This document shows positions 18,132 to 27,657 of a stretch of DNA of 64,000 nt, piece by piece. The translations under genes and the position numbers were made by a program. Location: contig NZ_LN909045.1 in NCBI RefSeq assembly GCF_001486585.1, positions 667,368-731,367 on the forward strand. The letters are read 5' to 3'. This stretch comes from Paenibacillus senegalimassiliensis. Lineage in GTDB: Bacteria; Bacillota; Bacilli; Paenibacillales; Paenibacillaceae. The notes under the pieces were generated by a model, which made no database searches, had not been told where the DNA came from, and saw only the letters and a list, made by a program, of their open reading frames with translations. Every line of letters starts with the position of its first letter. Within the stretch, counting starts at the first letter, position 1.

Positions 18132-20156
18132 ATGCCACTTTCTGACAACAACACTATTGACAATTTGTCAATTACAACGATTCGTACGCTGGCTATCGAT
18201 GCCATTGAGAAGGCGAAATCCGGTCACCCGGGGATGCCGATGGGCTCCGCACCGATGGGTTATCAATTGTTTGCTAAATCGATGAACCATAACCCGGATG
18301 AACCTACATGGATTAACCGCGACCGCTTTGTTCTGTCCGCAGGTCATGGCTCCATGCTGCTCTATAGTTTGCTTCACCTGAGTGGATATGACCTGCCTTT
18401 GGAAGAAATCAAGCAGTTCCGCCAATGGGGCAGCAAGACGCCGGGTCACCCTGAGTTTGGACATACGGCCGGGGTAGACGCAACGACTGGACCACTAGGT
18501 CAAGGTTTGGCTATGGCTGTAGGTATGGCTATGGCCGAAACACAGCTTGCAGCAACTTATAATAAGGGTGAGTTCAAAGTAGTTGACCACTATACTTATG
18601 GAATCTGTGGCGACGGCGACTTGATGGAAGGTGTGGCGAGCGAAGCGGCTTCTTTGGCTGGACATTTGAAGCTCGGCAAATTGATCTTCCTTTATGACTC
18701 CAATGATATTACCCTTGACGGTACACTAAATCTTAGCTTCTCGGAAAATGTAAGACAACGCTTTGATGCTTACGGCTGGCAAACGCTGCTTGTTGAGGAT
18801 GGCAATGATCTGGCGGCGATTGAAGCTGCAATTGAAGCGGCCAAGGCAGATGGCGATCGTCCTACGTTGATTGAAGTGAAGACGGTCATCGGTTATGGCA
18901 GTCCGAACAAGCAAGGCAAAGGCGGTCACGGTGGGACGCATGGTTCCCCACTTGGAACGGATGAAGCCAAGCTGACCAAGGATTTCTACAAATGGGTATA
19001 TGAAGAGGATTTCTATGTTCCGCAAGAAGTGCGTGAGCATTTTGCTAAAGTCAAGGAACGTGGTATTGCGGCTTACCAGGCTTGGCAAGAAACCTTTGCC
19101 AAATACAAAGCGCAGTATCCTGAGCTGGCGACTCAATTCGTGCAAGCTATCGCCGGAGAATTACCTGCTGGTTGGGATGCCAAGCTGCCTAAATACTCGG
19201 CTTCCGACAAAGCGGTCTCCACTCGTGTAGCTTCCGGTCAGGCACTGAATGGTCTGGCGGCAGGCGTGCCTCAACTGCTTGGCGGTTCGGCCGACCTCGA
19301 AAGCTCGACCATGACGCATCTGAACGACTTGACGGTGTACACGCCGGATACTCGTGATGGCCGTAATCTGTACTTTGGTGTACGTGAATTTGGTATGGCG
19401 GCTGCAATGAACGGAATTACGTTGCATGGCGGTCTCAAAGTATTCGGTGGTACGTTCTTCGTATTTACGGATTACCTGCGCCCGGCGGTACGTTTGTCCG
19501 CATTGATGAATCTGCCGGTAACTTATGTTCTGACACATGACAGTATCGCGGTTGGTGAGGATGGACCTACTCATGAACCGATTGAACAGCTTGCTTCGCT
19601 TCGTATCATCCCGAACCTGACGGTCATTCGTCCGGCAGATGGCAACGAGACATCGGCAGCTTGGGCTTATGCGGTAGAGAATCAGGGGAATCCGGTAGCT
19701 CTGGTACTGACCCGGCAAAATCTCCCCATCCTGGAAGCTACTGAAGCAGCAGCTCGTGAAGGGGTAAAACGTGGGGGTTATGTGGTCTCCGAGGCTAAGG
19801 ACGGCAAAGCAGTGGCTCAAATCATTGCAACCGGCTCCGAAGTGCAACTTGCCATTAAAGCGCAAGCGGCATTGGCTGAGGAAGGCATCCATGTTCGTGT
19901 TGTCAGCTTGCCAAGCTGGGATCTGTTCGACAAGCAGGACCAAGCCTACAAGGACTCGGTTATTCTGCCTGAGGTCAAAGCTCGCGTAGGCATAGAGATG
20001 GCTCATCCGTTTGGTTGGGACCGCTTCGTAGGCGAGAAGGGTTCGATCATCGCCATCAACAAATTTGGTGCTTCCGCGCCTGGCGACAAGGTCATTGCCG
20101 AGTATGGATTTACTGTAGAGAATGTCGTGAAGCACGTGAAAGCTCAATTGAGCTAA
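18132..20156 (+). CDS. tkt: Transketolase
   Basis: Thiamine-diphosphate enzyme of the non-oxidative pentose phosphate pathway, moving two-carbon ketol units between sugar phosphates. The 674-aa length is standard. The ThDP-binding block [14 protein letters not shown] and its trailing NDITLDG, the substrate-loop histidines, the catalytic Glu in [14 protein letters not shown], and [20 protein letters not shown] are all present. TTAAGGAGG precedes the ATG. A long antisense frame across its 3' half is a codon-bias shadow. The PpnP-like gene follows after 30 bp. Confidence 0.97.
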   Translation: MPLSDNNTIDNLSITTIRTLAIDAIEKAKSGHPGMPMGSAPMGYQLFAKSMNHNPDEPTWINRDRFVLSAGHGSMLLYSLLHLSGYDLPLEEIKQFRQWGSKTPGHPEFGHTAGVDATTGPLGQGLAMAVGMAMAETQLAATYNKGEFKVVDHYTYGICGDGDLMEGVASEAASLAGHLKLGKLIFLYDSNDITLDGTLNLSFSENVRQRFDAYGWQTLLVEDGNDLAAIEAAIEAAKADGDRPTLIEVKTVIGYGSPNKQGKGGHGGTHGSPLGTDEAKLTKDFYKWVYEEDFYVPQEVREHFAKVKERGIAAYQAWQETFAKYKAQYPELATQFVQAIAGELPAGWDAKLPKYSASDKAVSTRVASGQALNGLAAGVPQLLGGSADLESSTMTHLNDLTVYTPDTRDGRNLYFGVREFGMAAAMNGITLHGGLKVFGGTFFVFTDYLRPAVRLSALMNLPVTYVLTHDSIAVGEDGPTHEPIEQLASLRIIPNLTVIRPADGNETSAAWAYAVENQGNPVALVLTRQNLPILEATEAAAREGVKRGGYVVSEAKDGKAVAQIIATGSEVQLAIKAQAALAEEGIHVRVVSLPSWDLFDKQDQAYKDSVILPEVKARVGIEMAHPFGWDRFVGEKGSIIAINKFGASAPGDKVIAEYGFTVENVVKHVKAQLS

Positions 20157-20186
20157 AATAGCGTAAGAGTGAAGGGAGAGGGGAAC

Positions 20187-20504
20187 GTGACGCAGCAATT
20201 GCAAAATGTGACCGTAGACAAACAAGCCAACATTTATTTCGAAGGTAAAGTGACCAGCCGGACCGTCTGGTTACCGGACGGAAATAAACTGACGCTGGGG
20301 ATCATGCTCCCCGGGGAATACGAATTTGGCACCGATTCGCTGGAAGTGATGGATATTCTGTCAGGGGAATTGAAGGTGCAGCTTCCCGGTGAAGCCGTAT
20401 GGAGAGAAATCAGCGGACGCGGAACGTTTACGGTGCCTGCCAATTCTTCCTTCAAGCTTGAAGTGCGCAGTGTGACAGACTACTGCTGCTCTTACGGTGC
20501 ATAA
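20187..20504 (+). CDS. ppnP: Pyrimidine/purine nucleoside phosphorylase (PpnP, DUF1255)
   Basis: Small cupin-fold enzyme of the PpnP/YaiE family, which phosphorolyses nucleosides to base and (deoxy)ribose-1-phosphate. The family pattern is clear: YFEGKVTSRTVW near the start, LGIMLPGEYEFGT, MDILSGELKVQLPG and FTVPANSSFKLEV. The GTG at 20187 is chosen over GTG 20169 because GAAGGGAGAGGGG lies between them at the right spacing, giving 105 aa against 94 for the E. coli protein. Placement 30 bp after tkt suggests co-transcription, linking nucleoside sugar salvage to the pentose phosphate pathway. Confidence 0.9.
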   Translation: MTQQLQNVTVDKQANIYFEGKVTSRTVWLPDGNKLTLGIMLPGEYEFGTDSLEVMDILSGELKVQLPGEAVWREISGRGTFTVPANSSFKLEVRSVTDYCCSYGA

Positions 20505-20522
20505 CACTATTTTAACCAACTC

Positions 20523-20570
20523 AAAAATCGCAAGTTCTGATGAATCATTGATTCAGAACTTGCGATTTTT
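20523..20570. terminator. Bidirectional intrinsic terminator
   Basis: A perfect long hairpin (AAAAATCGCAAGTTCTGA arm) with A-run and T-run on either side, lying between the convergent ppnP and HTH-like genes. Confidence 0.93.
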
Positions 20571-20591
20571 ATTTTAAACTTATAGGCCTAG

Positions 20592-22022
20592 TTAGACATA
20601 AATCTTGCTTAGCAGATCCTCCTGATAGGCTTGCCATAGCTCTCCAGAAAATTCTAAAGCCGTGGTCTGGCTGGGGAGCATCAAGCGATCAAGCATCGGC
20701 TTGACTTTATCCGTATCAAAAACATGAATCTTCTCTAAGGCATATTCCCCATCGAAGGCATAAATAAGGCATTTCTTCTCAATATAAATGATAGCCATAT
20801 TATTTAGCTTGTTGTCGATAATCTTGAATTTATCACCGTGCTCATCCGCTTGCAAATATGTATTCATACGTTGCATATAGGCCATTCTCTGCTCCGTGGG
20901 AATGGAATAAGTGCCGATGAAGGGGATGATGACCTTACCTGAGGTAGCAAATTGATCCAGGTCTTTGCGTGAAAGGAAGATTTGGGTTTGTTTATTTAGT
21001 ATGCTTTGGAATAATGGCCAGGCAAAATCTTTGATCTCCTGGGCTTGCTCCATAGACTCAATTTCATTCTTCTCAAGCAGGTAGCCGATCAGAAGAAAGT
21101 TGTACACGCTATCGATTCCCCGTTCCAGCACCTGTGCAGCAACCTCGGCATTATTTTGAAGAAACTCAATAACCTCATCGCGTCCATAGCTGATTTTCTG
21201 GACATCCTTATTCATCAGACTATTATAGAACAAGTTCAAATAGCTTCTGTGAATAATTGGGATTAATAATGGAGTCCCATCAATCTGAGAGTCAAACATA
21301 AGAAGTAGCTTCCCTTTGATTAGCAGGAAGGGTTGCCCCAAGTCACTAGCTGCTGACCAGAGATTTAACTTGAATCCTCTCTGACTGAAGGAAATAAAGT
21401 TGAGGGAGATCCCTTTCCCTTTAATTGAAGATTCATGAATTGAGCCGTCAAAAAATTGATTTAACGTGACATGCGTGCATTTGTTGGGATTGATCAATAA
21501 AGTTTTCAAAAAAATGTCCGAATATGCGGGATCATAGGTGGGGATGGTGCTATACACCTCCAATGATTCATCGGAACAACTGTTGATATAGTGAGACAAA
21601 ATAATGCACAGCAGGTTGAGTACCGGCGTAGTCCCCAGATAGAAAAATCCTCGCTTGTTGAATTCCAGATTAATCTGATGGGCCTCGGCAGTGTCATTAT
21701 CAATGGCAAACTCAAGGGCATACGTCAAGAAAGTACGCAAGTCATCCATCGCTTTAAAATTATAAATGACTGGAAACAGGTTGATGAGTTTCAGGTAACA
21801 GCCATGGGAATAAATACTTTCGGCAAAATAATCTGCTGCTTGCTGGATAAACAACTTTTTTTCCTTCAGGGAGGGCAAACGGCTACCAGTTAAAATTTTG
21901 CTGAGTCCACTAGGTGTCATATTCATGCTGATGGCAAAATCGGTCTTAGGCTTCTGTGCAATATTAATCAATTCATCAAGTAAATAGCCTAAATTCATAT
22001 TTGTATTTGGGTTCACACACAT
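20592..22022 (-). CDS. HTH-like putative regulator of the surface module
   Basis: 476-aa protein not assignable to a named family. Residues about 25-60 (FAISMNMTPSGLSKILTG plus flanks) have the look of an XRE-type helix-turn-helix; the remaining 400 residues are a helical and mixed domain without membrane segments. It is divergently transcribed from the adhesin, and its codon use is more AT-rich than most neighbours. AAAGGA lies before the ATG at 22022. I infer that it controls the adhesin/sortase operon, possibly through the palindrome at 22104-22118. A plain structural role cannot be excluded. Confidence 0.65.
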   Translation of the reverse strand: MCVNPNTNMNLGYLLDELINIAQKPKTDFAISMNMTPSGLSKILTGSRLPSLKEKKLFIQQAADYFAESIYSHGCYLKLINLFPVIYNFKAMDDLRTFLTYALEFAIDNDTAEAHQINLEFNKRGFFYLGTTPVLNLLCIILSHYINSCSDESLEVYSTIPTYDPAYSDIFLKTLLINPNKCTHVTLNQFFDGSIHESSIKGKGISLNFISFSQRGFKLNLWSAASDLGQPFLLIKGKLLLMFDSQIDGTPLLIPIIHRSYLNLFYNSLMNKDVQKISYGRDEVIEFLQNNAEVAAQVLERGIDSVYNFLLIGYLLEKNEIESMEQAQEIKDFAWPLFQSILNKQTQIFLSRKDLDQFATSGKVIIPFIGTYSIPTEQRMAYMQRMNTYLQADEHGDKFKIIDNKLNNMAIIYIEKKCLIYAFDGEYALEKIHVFDTDKVKPMLDRLMLPSQTTALEFSGELWQAYQEDLLSKIYV

Positions 22023-22103
22023 TTGTTCCTTTCTTGAAATTATTTTATGGGAAGGTAAGTTGTCTATGAAATGTCACAAATTAACGGATATTTCACCTTT
22101 TAT

Positions 22104-22118
22104 AGTGATTATATCACT
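22104..22118. promoter_or_regulatory. Candidate operator palindrome
   Basis: AGTGAT-TAT-ATCACT, perfect 6-nt arms, in the 300-bp divergent region between the HTH-like gene and the adhesin. Its position suggests a regulator-binding site; binding is inferred. Confidence 0.4.
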
Positions 22119-22180
22119 GCGCAACCCGATTCTTACTGTTTTCTCGGCAGAGTTCAAAAAATGATTATATTTTCCTAGTG

Positions 22181-22317
22181 CAGAAAATTTTCAATATTTT
22201 CTGTTTGGCTTTTTCAAGCGCACGAATCCCTCCCTTGTTATGCTGTTCGACAGGAAGTTTTTTAGGCTTAGCTTCGAAACAGTATGGCGAGCCGCTAAAT
22301 CCAGCGAGGAGGGAATT
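22181..22317 (+). promoter_or_regulatory. Structured 5' leader of the adhesin gene
   Basis: The leader contains an 8-nt inverted repeat (CAGAAAAT/ATTTTCTG, 22181-22203), a small hairpin CTGTTCGACAG (22243-22253) and a TTTAG/CTAAA helix (22261-22265 with 22295-22299). CCCTCC at 22228-22233 can pair with the GGAGGG ribosome-binding site at 22308-22313. This is the geometry of a translational switch. It does not match any riboswitch consensus I know. Confidence 0.4.
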
Positions 22318-22323
22318 AAAGTA

Positions 22324-25300
22324 ATGAAAGTCATGAGGGTAAAATGGATGAGTGCGTTTATGGTTGTGCTTGTTCTCATCGGTATGGTTTTTCCTTCCCA
22401 TGCGGCATTTTCTGAAAATGCCCCCACGGTAACAGATTCGGTCTATTCGGTGACCGATGCGGTTTACACGCTGCCTTTGGCGTTAGCTGCAACAGATAAG
22501 TCATCTGCTTTGACGGATTTATCCGCCAGTATCACTCAGAATGGTAAGGAGATTACTGTAAATGACAAGATCAGTCATACAGACCCGATCTCGGTGTCAA
22601 TCTCTTTCGGAGTGCCTGTAGAGGGAGATGAACCCACTCCGGCCAATCCGATTAGAAAAGGAGATACGGCTTCCTTTAAGCTGAGTAAAGCTTTTACGGT
22701 TGTCACGGGTACGACCTTTGAGTTAACCTTTGGCGGTCTTCCGGTGGCTCATGTTGAGCTTGTCTCAGATGCTAGTACCCAGGAGGTCACCGCCAATATA
22801 GTCTTTGACGGTGCTGATGAGGTATTTGATGGAAGTACCGGAATTAATACGGTCGTAGGCAGATTTAATGCTGAATTGCTCTACGATGCCAGCGGTAGCG
22901 GTGGGGATGAAGGGGATCACAGTGTTATGATTCTCGACAAAACTTACACCGTAAACGTGCCGCCAGCAGAAATCATTTATACTTCGTCCAAGAACGGAAC
23001 TGCGGACCTGGCGAACAAGCGTATCACCTGGGAAGTCAAGGTGGGGGCTACGCAGTCCGGTAATCCCATTGATTTGAAGGATTACACCTTCAAAGACGAG
23101 TTGGCCCAGGTTGGGGAGTATATTGATGGGTCCTTTGAAGTTAACGGAACCCCAACACCTCCCGATGTGACGGGTACTGAATTAGCTCACACGTTTGCAG
23201 ACCCTTCGGTGGGTGAGCAAACCATTACGTTCCAGACGGCTATTCCGGATGAAAAATATTACGCCGGAGGGGCTCAGAATGTTTCCAATCAGGCGCAACT
23301 ATTAAATCAGCAGGATAAAATTGTGCAGACGCCTTCGTTTGTGGTTTCCTTTACACCTGAATGGATAGAGAAGACAGGAACAGCAAACAACGAATACATC
23401 AATAACGGCAGCGTTTACGACCCTAGTAATCGTACCATTACCTGGACGATCACTGCGAATCAAGTGGGGGCTGCATTAGAAAACCTGACAATCACAGATG
23501 AATTACCGCAGGGCCTGGAATGGCAATCTGCCAAGTGGACTACAGGCAATGTAGATACTCCGGTTGCTACAGAGCCAGCGGGTGGGAGCTACACGTATCC
23601 CGCAGCTGTTGTGAACGAGCAAGTGGTACTGACTATCGTCACCAAGGTGGAGAACACAGATCATACCACCGGAGAAACAACATTTAGAAATACAGCCAGT
23701 GTGGATTGGACGGGAAGAACCGGAACCACTCCACAGGATAATGCGACTGTAGGTATTGGTTTTAATGCGATTAGCAAATCTGGTGTAGTAGATCATGATA
23801 GCCGTCAGGTGAAGTGGACGGTGAACGTGGACACAAAAGGTCAGCCTATTCCGGATCTGAAGGTCTATGATCTGCTGGTTTATGGAACCGATATTGACCT
23901 GAATCAGGTAACGGGCATTCCTACAGGTCTGAATCAACAGCTTACCCCACGTTACGATCAAAAATATGCAGGAGGCTTTGCTAGTAACTCTGGCCTTGGA
24001 AGTCTGAATGTTATTGCAATTGAACAGGGCGGAGAGCGAGTAGCTGATTTATTGGAGTTTTCGGGATTATCTACTACCGACCCAAACAGCTTTAGCTATG
24101 ACAGCCTGATTGTTAATCCTGACATATATGCTGGGAACAAAACTTCTCAGGTAAGTAACACTGCAACATTATTCAGCGGTACAACACGTTTGAATGCCGA
24201 CACGGCTAATGTGAACTACAACAGCAATCTGTTAGCCAAGGAGCTATTAACACGAGACGCTGTATCTGATCCTGCTGCCGGGGTCAACAGCCTTAGAACA
24301 CAGAATTCCTCGGACGGCTTCAACTACATCGATAAGTCGGTGATTTTCCGGCTTAGTGTGAATGCTGACAGTCTTGATTTCTCTAGCGTGAAGAACGCAG
24401 ATGACGTAGTGCTGGGCGAAGTCACCGTGACGGATACCTTGCCTGCAGGCTGGGAATTTACCGATATCGAGCCTGGTAAGAAGTATTTGGCATTTGAAGG
24501 TGTGAAGAGTTCAAGCCGATCCGTGCAATCCCTGGATACGACGCCAGATGATGTTCAACAGTTAAATGCGGATATCGCAGGTGGAACAGCAACCTTTGTA
24601 TTTGATCCGCTGGATCAGCCTTATGTCATTCTGGTGAAGGCCAAACCAACGGATGCTACGCTTGCCGACTATTTTGATAACAACAAAAATTCCTCAATGA
24701 CCAATGAACTGAAGTTGTCTGCTGCTAATTGGGTTGGGGGAGTGAGCACAGAACGTAATGTCTCAATTCGCAGTCAGCTTGTTGAGAAGTCACACACGAT
24801 CCCACAAGCAGGCACACTTCATTGGACTGTGGATTACAATCCGTATAAACTCCAGGATATTGGCGAGACCATTGAGGATACGTTGCCAACAGGCCTGGAT
24901 TTGCGTACAGATGCTCAAGGGAACTTGCTGGTTGATGGGAATATTACAGCCAAGGAAATGACCTTAAAGCCAGATGGTACGCTGGAGGAAGGTGCGGTCA
25001 TCCCGCTAATCGTGGGAACGAACGTAACGTACGATAATCAGAGCCGCGTATTAAGCTTTATTCTGGAAGATACCAGTAAGGCGTATCGCTTCACCTATCT
25101 GACTGACATCACGGGTGAATCAGGTACAGTAACTAACCATGTTCGCTTGTCGAACGGTAATGTAGATACGGCTGTAAATGCGGTGAATTATGCCATCAGC
25201 AGTGCAGATGCGGCAGCCACGCTGCAAAGAAACGGCTGGCTTGAAATCACCAAGACAGATGGGACTACAGGGCTGTCAGGAGCAGAATTCACATTGTTCT

Positions 25301-26682
25301 CCGAAGATGGGAACACGGTCATTCGCCAAGGAATCACGACAGCGAACGGTACGCTTAGACTAAAGGTCATTCCGGATGGGAAATATGTACTCCGGGAAAC
25401 GGTTGCCCCTGTTGGATATACTTTAGACAGCACAGAGCATGAGGTTATCGTTTCAACTTCTGGAAGTCAAATCACCACCTCCATTGATGGCAAGACAGGA
25501 ACAGGTTCGAACCTGTTGACTGTGGCCAACTTTGTGACAGGTACGGCCGGTAATCTGGCCATCGTCAAGACCGTCGCTGGAAATGACGGGGATTTAAACA
25601 AGAAGTTTGATTTTACCGTTACCTTTAATGGAGCGAACGGGACTTATTCCTACACGGGTTCAGGTGGGGCAGGGAACGGAATCCTGCAAAGTGGAGATAC
25701 AGTTTCTCTAGCCCATGGTGAAGGTATCGAGATTAAGGGCTTACCTAAGGATGCAACGTATACCGTAACTGAAGCTGACTATTCAATTGAGGGTTATGCT
25801 ACGGTCAGCAGCGGTGCTACTGGACAAATCGTTGCAGATGATACACAGACCGTCTCGTATACCAATACCAAAGATAAACCAGGCAGCTTGATTATTAGCA
25901 AAACGGTTGCTGGCAATGCCGGAGATCAAAGTAAGAAATTTGATTTCACAGTTACGTTTGCGGGTGCTTCCGGAACGTATGCTTATACGGGAATTGGGGG
26001 AGCAGCAGACGGAACACTTGAGAGCGGAGATACGGTATCGCTGGCTCACGGGGAGAGCATTGCGATTCAAGGTCTGCCTAAAGACACCACGTATACGGTG
26101 ACTGAGGAAGACTATGCCAAGGAAGGTTATAGAATGACCAGTACAGGAGACTCCGGTGTGATTAGAACGGATGAAGTGCAGACGGCTGCCTTTACCAATA
26201 CTAAGAACATTTACACCTCACCGTCGAATCCTGGTGGGTCCACACCTTCCGAGCCTGGGGAGCCTTCTATCCCTCAGGAGCCAGGACAGCCTAATGAGGG
26301 GCCTGAGGAGAATCCAGGTATTCCAACGATTCCGGGAACGGTAGTACCCGGTAGTCCAAATGATGATCCAGACGAGAATTCTGGTGAGACTGGTGGGGAG
26401 CAGGGTAATTCAGGCGGCAACGTATCTACTCCTGATACGGGGAACGATGGACAGGGAACAGAGGATGACGAGCTTGGAGCAGGCAGTGGCGATGAACCGG
26501 AAAAGCTAGCTTCTCCGGGTAACCAAGCAGGTCACTCCGGGAATGGAACACCTAAAACGGGCGATTCCTTGTACCGAGGCCTTGCACAGGCTGGATTGTG
26601 GATCTCGCTGCTATCCTTGCTGGTATGGTCTGGGGCATATTACTTACTCCGGTCAAGAAATAGAAAGAGCGTCATGAAATAA
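22324..26682 (+). CDS. Multi-domain cell-wall-anchored adhesin with TPKTG sorting signal
   Basis: Surface protein of 1452 aa. A signal peptide (cleavage near residue 27, after SHA) is followed by an adhesin head (about 60-215) and several repeated beta-sandwich domains of the collagen-binding/isopeptide type, with ITWEVKV, ITWTITA, VKWTVNV, VIFRLSV and LHWTVDY strands near 230, 369, 493, 670 and 830. A SpaA/Cna-B domain begins near 970 (LEITKTDGTTGLSGAEF). Two tandem repeats of about 110 aa begin near 1076 and 1187 (KTVAGN...KKFDFTVTF). A Pro/Gly/Glu/Asn-rich wall segment leads to TPKTG at 1409-1413, a membrane helix and a basic tail. The ATG at 22324 follows GAGGAGGG; a longer in-frame start lacks support. 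Its sortase is encoded next. Confidence 0.9.
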   Translation: MKVMRVKWMSAFMVVLVLIGMVFPSHAAFSENAPTVTDSVYSVTDAVYTLPLALAATDKSSALTDLSASITQNGKEITVNDKISHTDPISVSISFGVPVEGDEPTPANPIRKGDTASFKLSKAFTVVTGTTFELTFGGLPVAHVELVSDASTQEVTANIVFDGADEVFDGSTGINTVVGRFNAELLYDASGSGGDEGDHSVMILDKTYTVNVPPAEIIYTSSKNGTADLANKRITWEVKVGATQSGNPIDLKDYTFKDELAQVGEYIDGSFEVNGTPTPPDVTGTELAHTFADPSVGEQTITFQTAIPDEKYYAGGAQNVSNQAQLLNQQDKIVQTPSFVVSFTPEWIEKTGTANNEYINNGSVYDPSNRTITWTITANQVGAALENLTITDELPQGLEWQSAKWTTGNVDTPVATEPAGGSYTYPAAVVNEQVVLTIVTKVENTDHTTGETTFRNTASVDWTGRTGTTPQDNATVGIGFNAISKSGVVDHDSRQVKWTVNVDTKGQPIPDLKVYDLLVYGTDIDLNQVTGIPTGLNQQLTPRYDQKYAGGFASNSGLGSLNVIAIEQGGERVADLLEFSGLSTTDPNSFSYDSLIVNPDIYAGNKTSQVSNTATLFSGTTRLNADTANVNYNSNLLAKELLTRDAVSDPAAGVNSLRTQNSSDGFNYIDKSVIFRLSVNADSLDFSSVKNADDVVLGEVTVTDTLPAGWEFTDIEPGKKYLAFEGVKSSSRSVQSLDTTPDDVQQLNADIAGGTATFVFDPLDQPYVILVKAKPTDATLADYFDNNKNSSMTNELKLSAANWVGGVSTERNVSIRSQLVEKSHTIPQAGTLHWTVDYNPYKLQDIGETIEDTLPTGLDLRTDAQGNLLVDGNITAKEMTLKPDGTLEEGAVIPLIVGTNVTYDNQSRVLSFILEDTSKAYRFTYLTDITGESGTVTNHVRLSNGNVDTAVNAVNYAISSADAAATLQRNGWLEITKTDGTTGLSGAEFTLFSEDGNTVIRQGITTANGTLRLKVIPDGKYVLRETVAPVGYTLDSTEHEVIVSTSGSQITTSIDGKTGTGSNLLTVANFVTGTAGNLAIVKTVAGNDGDLNKKFDFTVTFNGANGTYSYTGSGGAGNGILQSGDTVSLAHGEGIEIKGLPKDATYTVTEADYSIEGYATVSSGATGQIVADDTQTVSYTNTKDKPGSLIISKTVAGNAGDQSKKFDFTVTFAGASGTYAYTGIGGAADGTLESGDTVSLAHGESIAIQGLPKDTTYTVTEEDYAKEGYRMTSTGDSGVIRTDEVQTAAFTNTKNIYTSPSNPGGSTPSEPGEPSIPQEPGQPNEGPEENPGIPTIPGTVVPGSPNDDPDENSGETGGEQGNSGGNVSTPDTGNDGQGTEDDELGAGSGDEPEKLASPGNQAGHSGNGTPKTGDSLYRGLAQAGLWISLLSLLVWSGAYYLLRSRNRKSVMK
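25549..26208 (+). repeat. Intragenic tandem duplication (two Cna-B-like repeats)
   Basis: The adhesin segments starting near 25549 and 25882 encode parallel domains. They share KTVAGN, KKFDFTVTF, SGDTVSLAHGE and GLPKD in the same order, with clear DNA-level similarity. This points to a recent in-frame duplication that lengthens the stalk. Confidence 0.85.
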
Positions 26683-26691
26683 CAGAATTTG

Positions 26692-26739
26692 AGAGGGCTT
26701 GTGCTGCGAGAGAGATTGAGCGGGCGCAAGCCCTCTTTT
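26692..26739 (+). terminator. Intrinsic terminator between adhesin and sortase
   Basis: Stem AGAGGGCTTGTGC/GCGCAAGCCCTCT (one G-T pair) followed by TTTT. It ends the adhesin message and probably lets only part of the transcription continue into the sortase gene. Confidence 0.8.
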
Positions 26740-26758
26740 AGATGAAGAGGGACGAACA

Positions 26759-27565
26759 ATGGTAGACAAAGAGACGAAGCAAAGAAATGCCAATATCGGT
26801 ATCCGCAGACTATTACGTGTTTTGATGGCGTTAAGCCTGCTTGGGGTTCTGGTCTCCGGCTATCTATTGATCTCTGCCAACCGGGAGTATGCAGCCGGAG
26901 ACGAATCCTACGAGCAGCTTCGTCTTGACATGAAGCTGGATTCCGCAGTAAATGTATCGCCGACGCTTGCGGAAGCTTCGGGTAGTTCAGACGAGGGGGC
27001 GGTGAAATTCATCGACTTTGAACAATTACAGCAGGTGAACCCGGATGTCACAGCCTGGATTACAGCAGAGGAGGATGTCATTGACTATCCGGTCGTACAG
27101 GGAACCGATAATGAATACTACTTGACTCACCTGTTCACCCGAGCACCGAACAAGTTAGGGAGCCTATTTGTAGATTATCGGACGCCCGGTGACTTTACAG
27201 CCAGGAACACCATTATTTATGGACATAACATGAAGGATGGCTCGATGTTCTCCTCCTTGACCAAATATAAAGACCAAGACTATTACGAAGCTCATCCGGA
27301 GATGACTCTATACACTCCGGATGGAGCATACAGGATTGAATTTTTTGCCGGTATTGTAGCGGATGGCGATTATGAATTCATCCGTTACCAGTTCACGGAC
27401 GATGAGGATTTTATGGCCTATGCTCAGACATTGAGAGAAGAATCTACCTTTCAGGCGGAGGTGGATATTACAGCGACCGACCGAATTGTTGCCTTATGCA
27501 CTTGCTCTTACGAATTCAATAATGCGAGGTATGCTTTGTTTGGCAAGTTGGTTCCGATTAAATAG
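26759..27565 (+). CDS. srtB: Class B sortase
   Basis: Membrane-anchored cysteine transpeptidase (268 aa) that would link the adhesin to the cell wall. One N-terminal membrane helix (LLRVLMALSLLGVLVSGYLL) precedes the class B sortase domain. The catalytic His lies in IIYGHNMKDGSMF, Cys in ALCTCSYEF and Arg in NARYALFGKL. VNPDVTAWI and VIDYPVVQGTDNEYYL are class B features. An AGAGGG site precedes the ATG. The neighbouring TPKTG signal fits the relaxed [S/P/N]PxTG preference reported for clostridial SrtB better than canonical LPxTG. Confidence 0.95.
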   Translation: MVDKETKQRNANIGIRRLLRVLMALSLLGVLVSGYLLISANREYAAGDESYEQLRLDMKLDSAVNVSPTLAEASGSSDEGAVKFIDFEQLQQVNPDVTAWITAEEDVIDYPVVQGTDNEYYLTHLFTRAPNKLGSLFVDYRTPGDFTARNTIIYGHNMKDGSMFSSLTKYKDQDYYEAHPEMTLYTPDGAYRIEFFAGIVADGDYEFIRYQFTDDEDFMAYAQTLREESTFQAEVDITATDRIVALCTCSYEFNNARYALFGKLVPIK

Positions 27566-27578
27566 GTTAATATGGACG

Positions 27579-27626
27579 AAAAAACAGCAAGCAAGGGGCG
27601 CATATCATATCCCCAAGCTTGCTGTT
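27579..27626 (-). terminator. Intrinsic terminator for the minus-strand dehydrogenase
   Basis: Stem AACAGCAAGC-AAGGGG against CCCC-AAGCTTGCTGTT. On the minus strand it ends in a run of six T; on the plus strand there is no T-run. Confidence 0.8.
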
Positions 27627-27657
27627 AATCATGCTTGAATAACACCTTTTATCGTCC

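Noticed and set aside
19161-20225. 354-codon minus-strand open frame
   Set aside because: Lies antisense to the 3' half of transketolase, has no family-like sequence and no ribosome-binding site; it is a codon-bias shadow.
22181-22317. c-di-GMP riboswitch upstream of the adhesin
   Set aside because: The GAAAC and GGCGAGCC fragments looked suggestive, but the class I and class II cores do not align, so no class is claimed.
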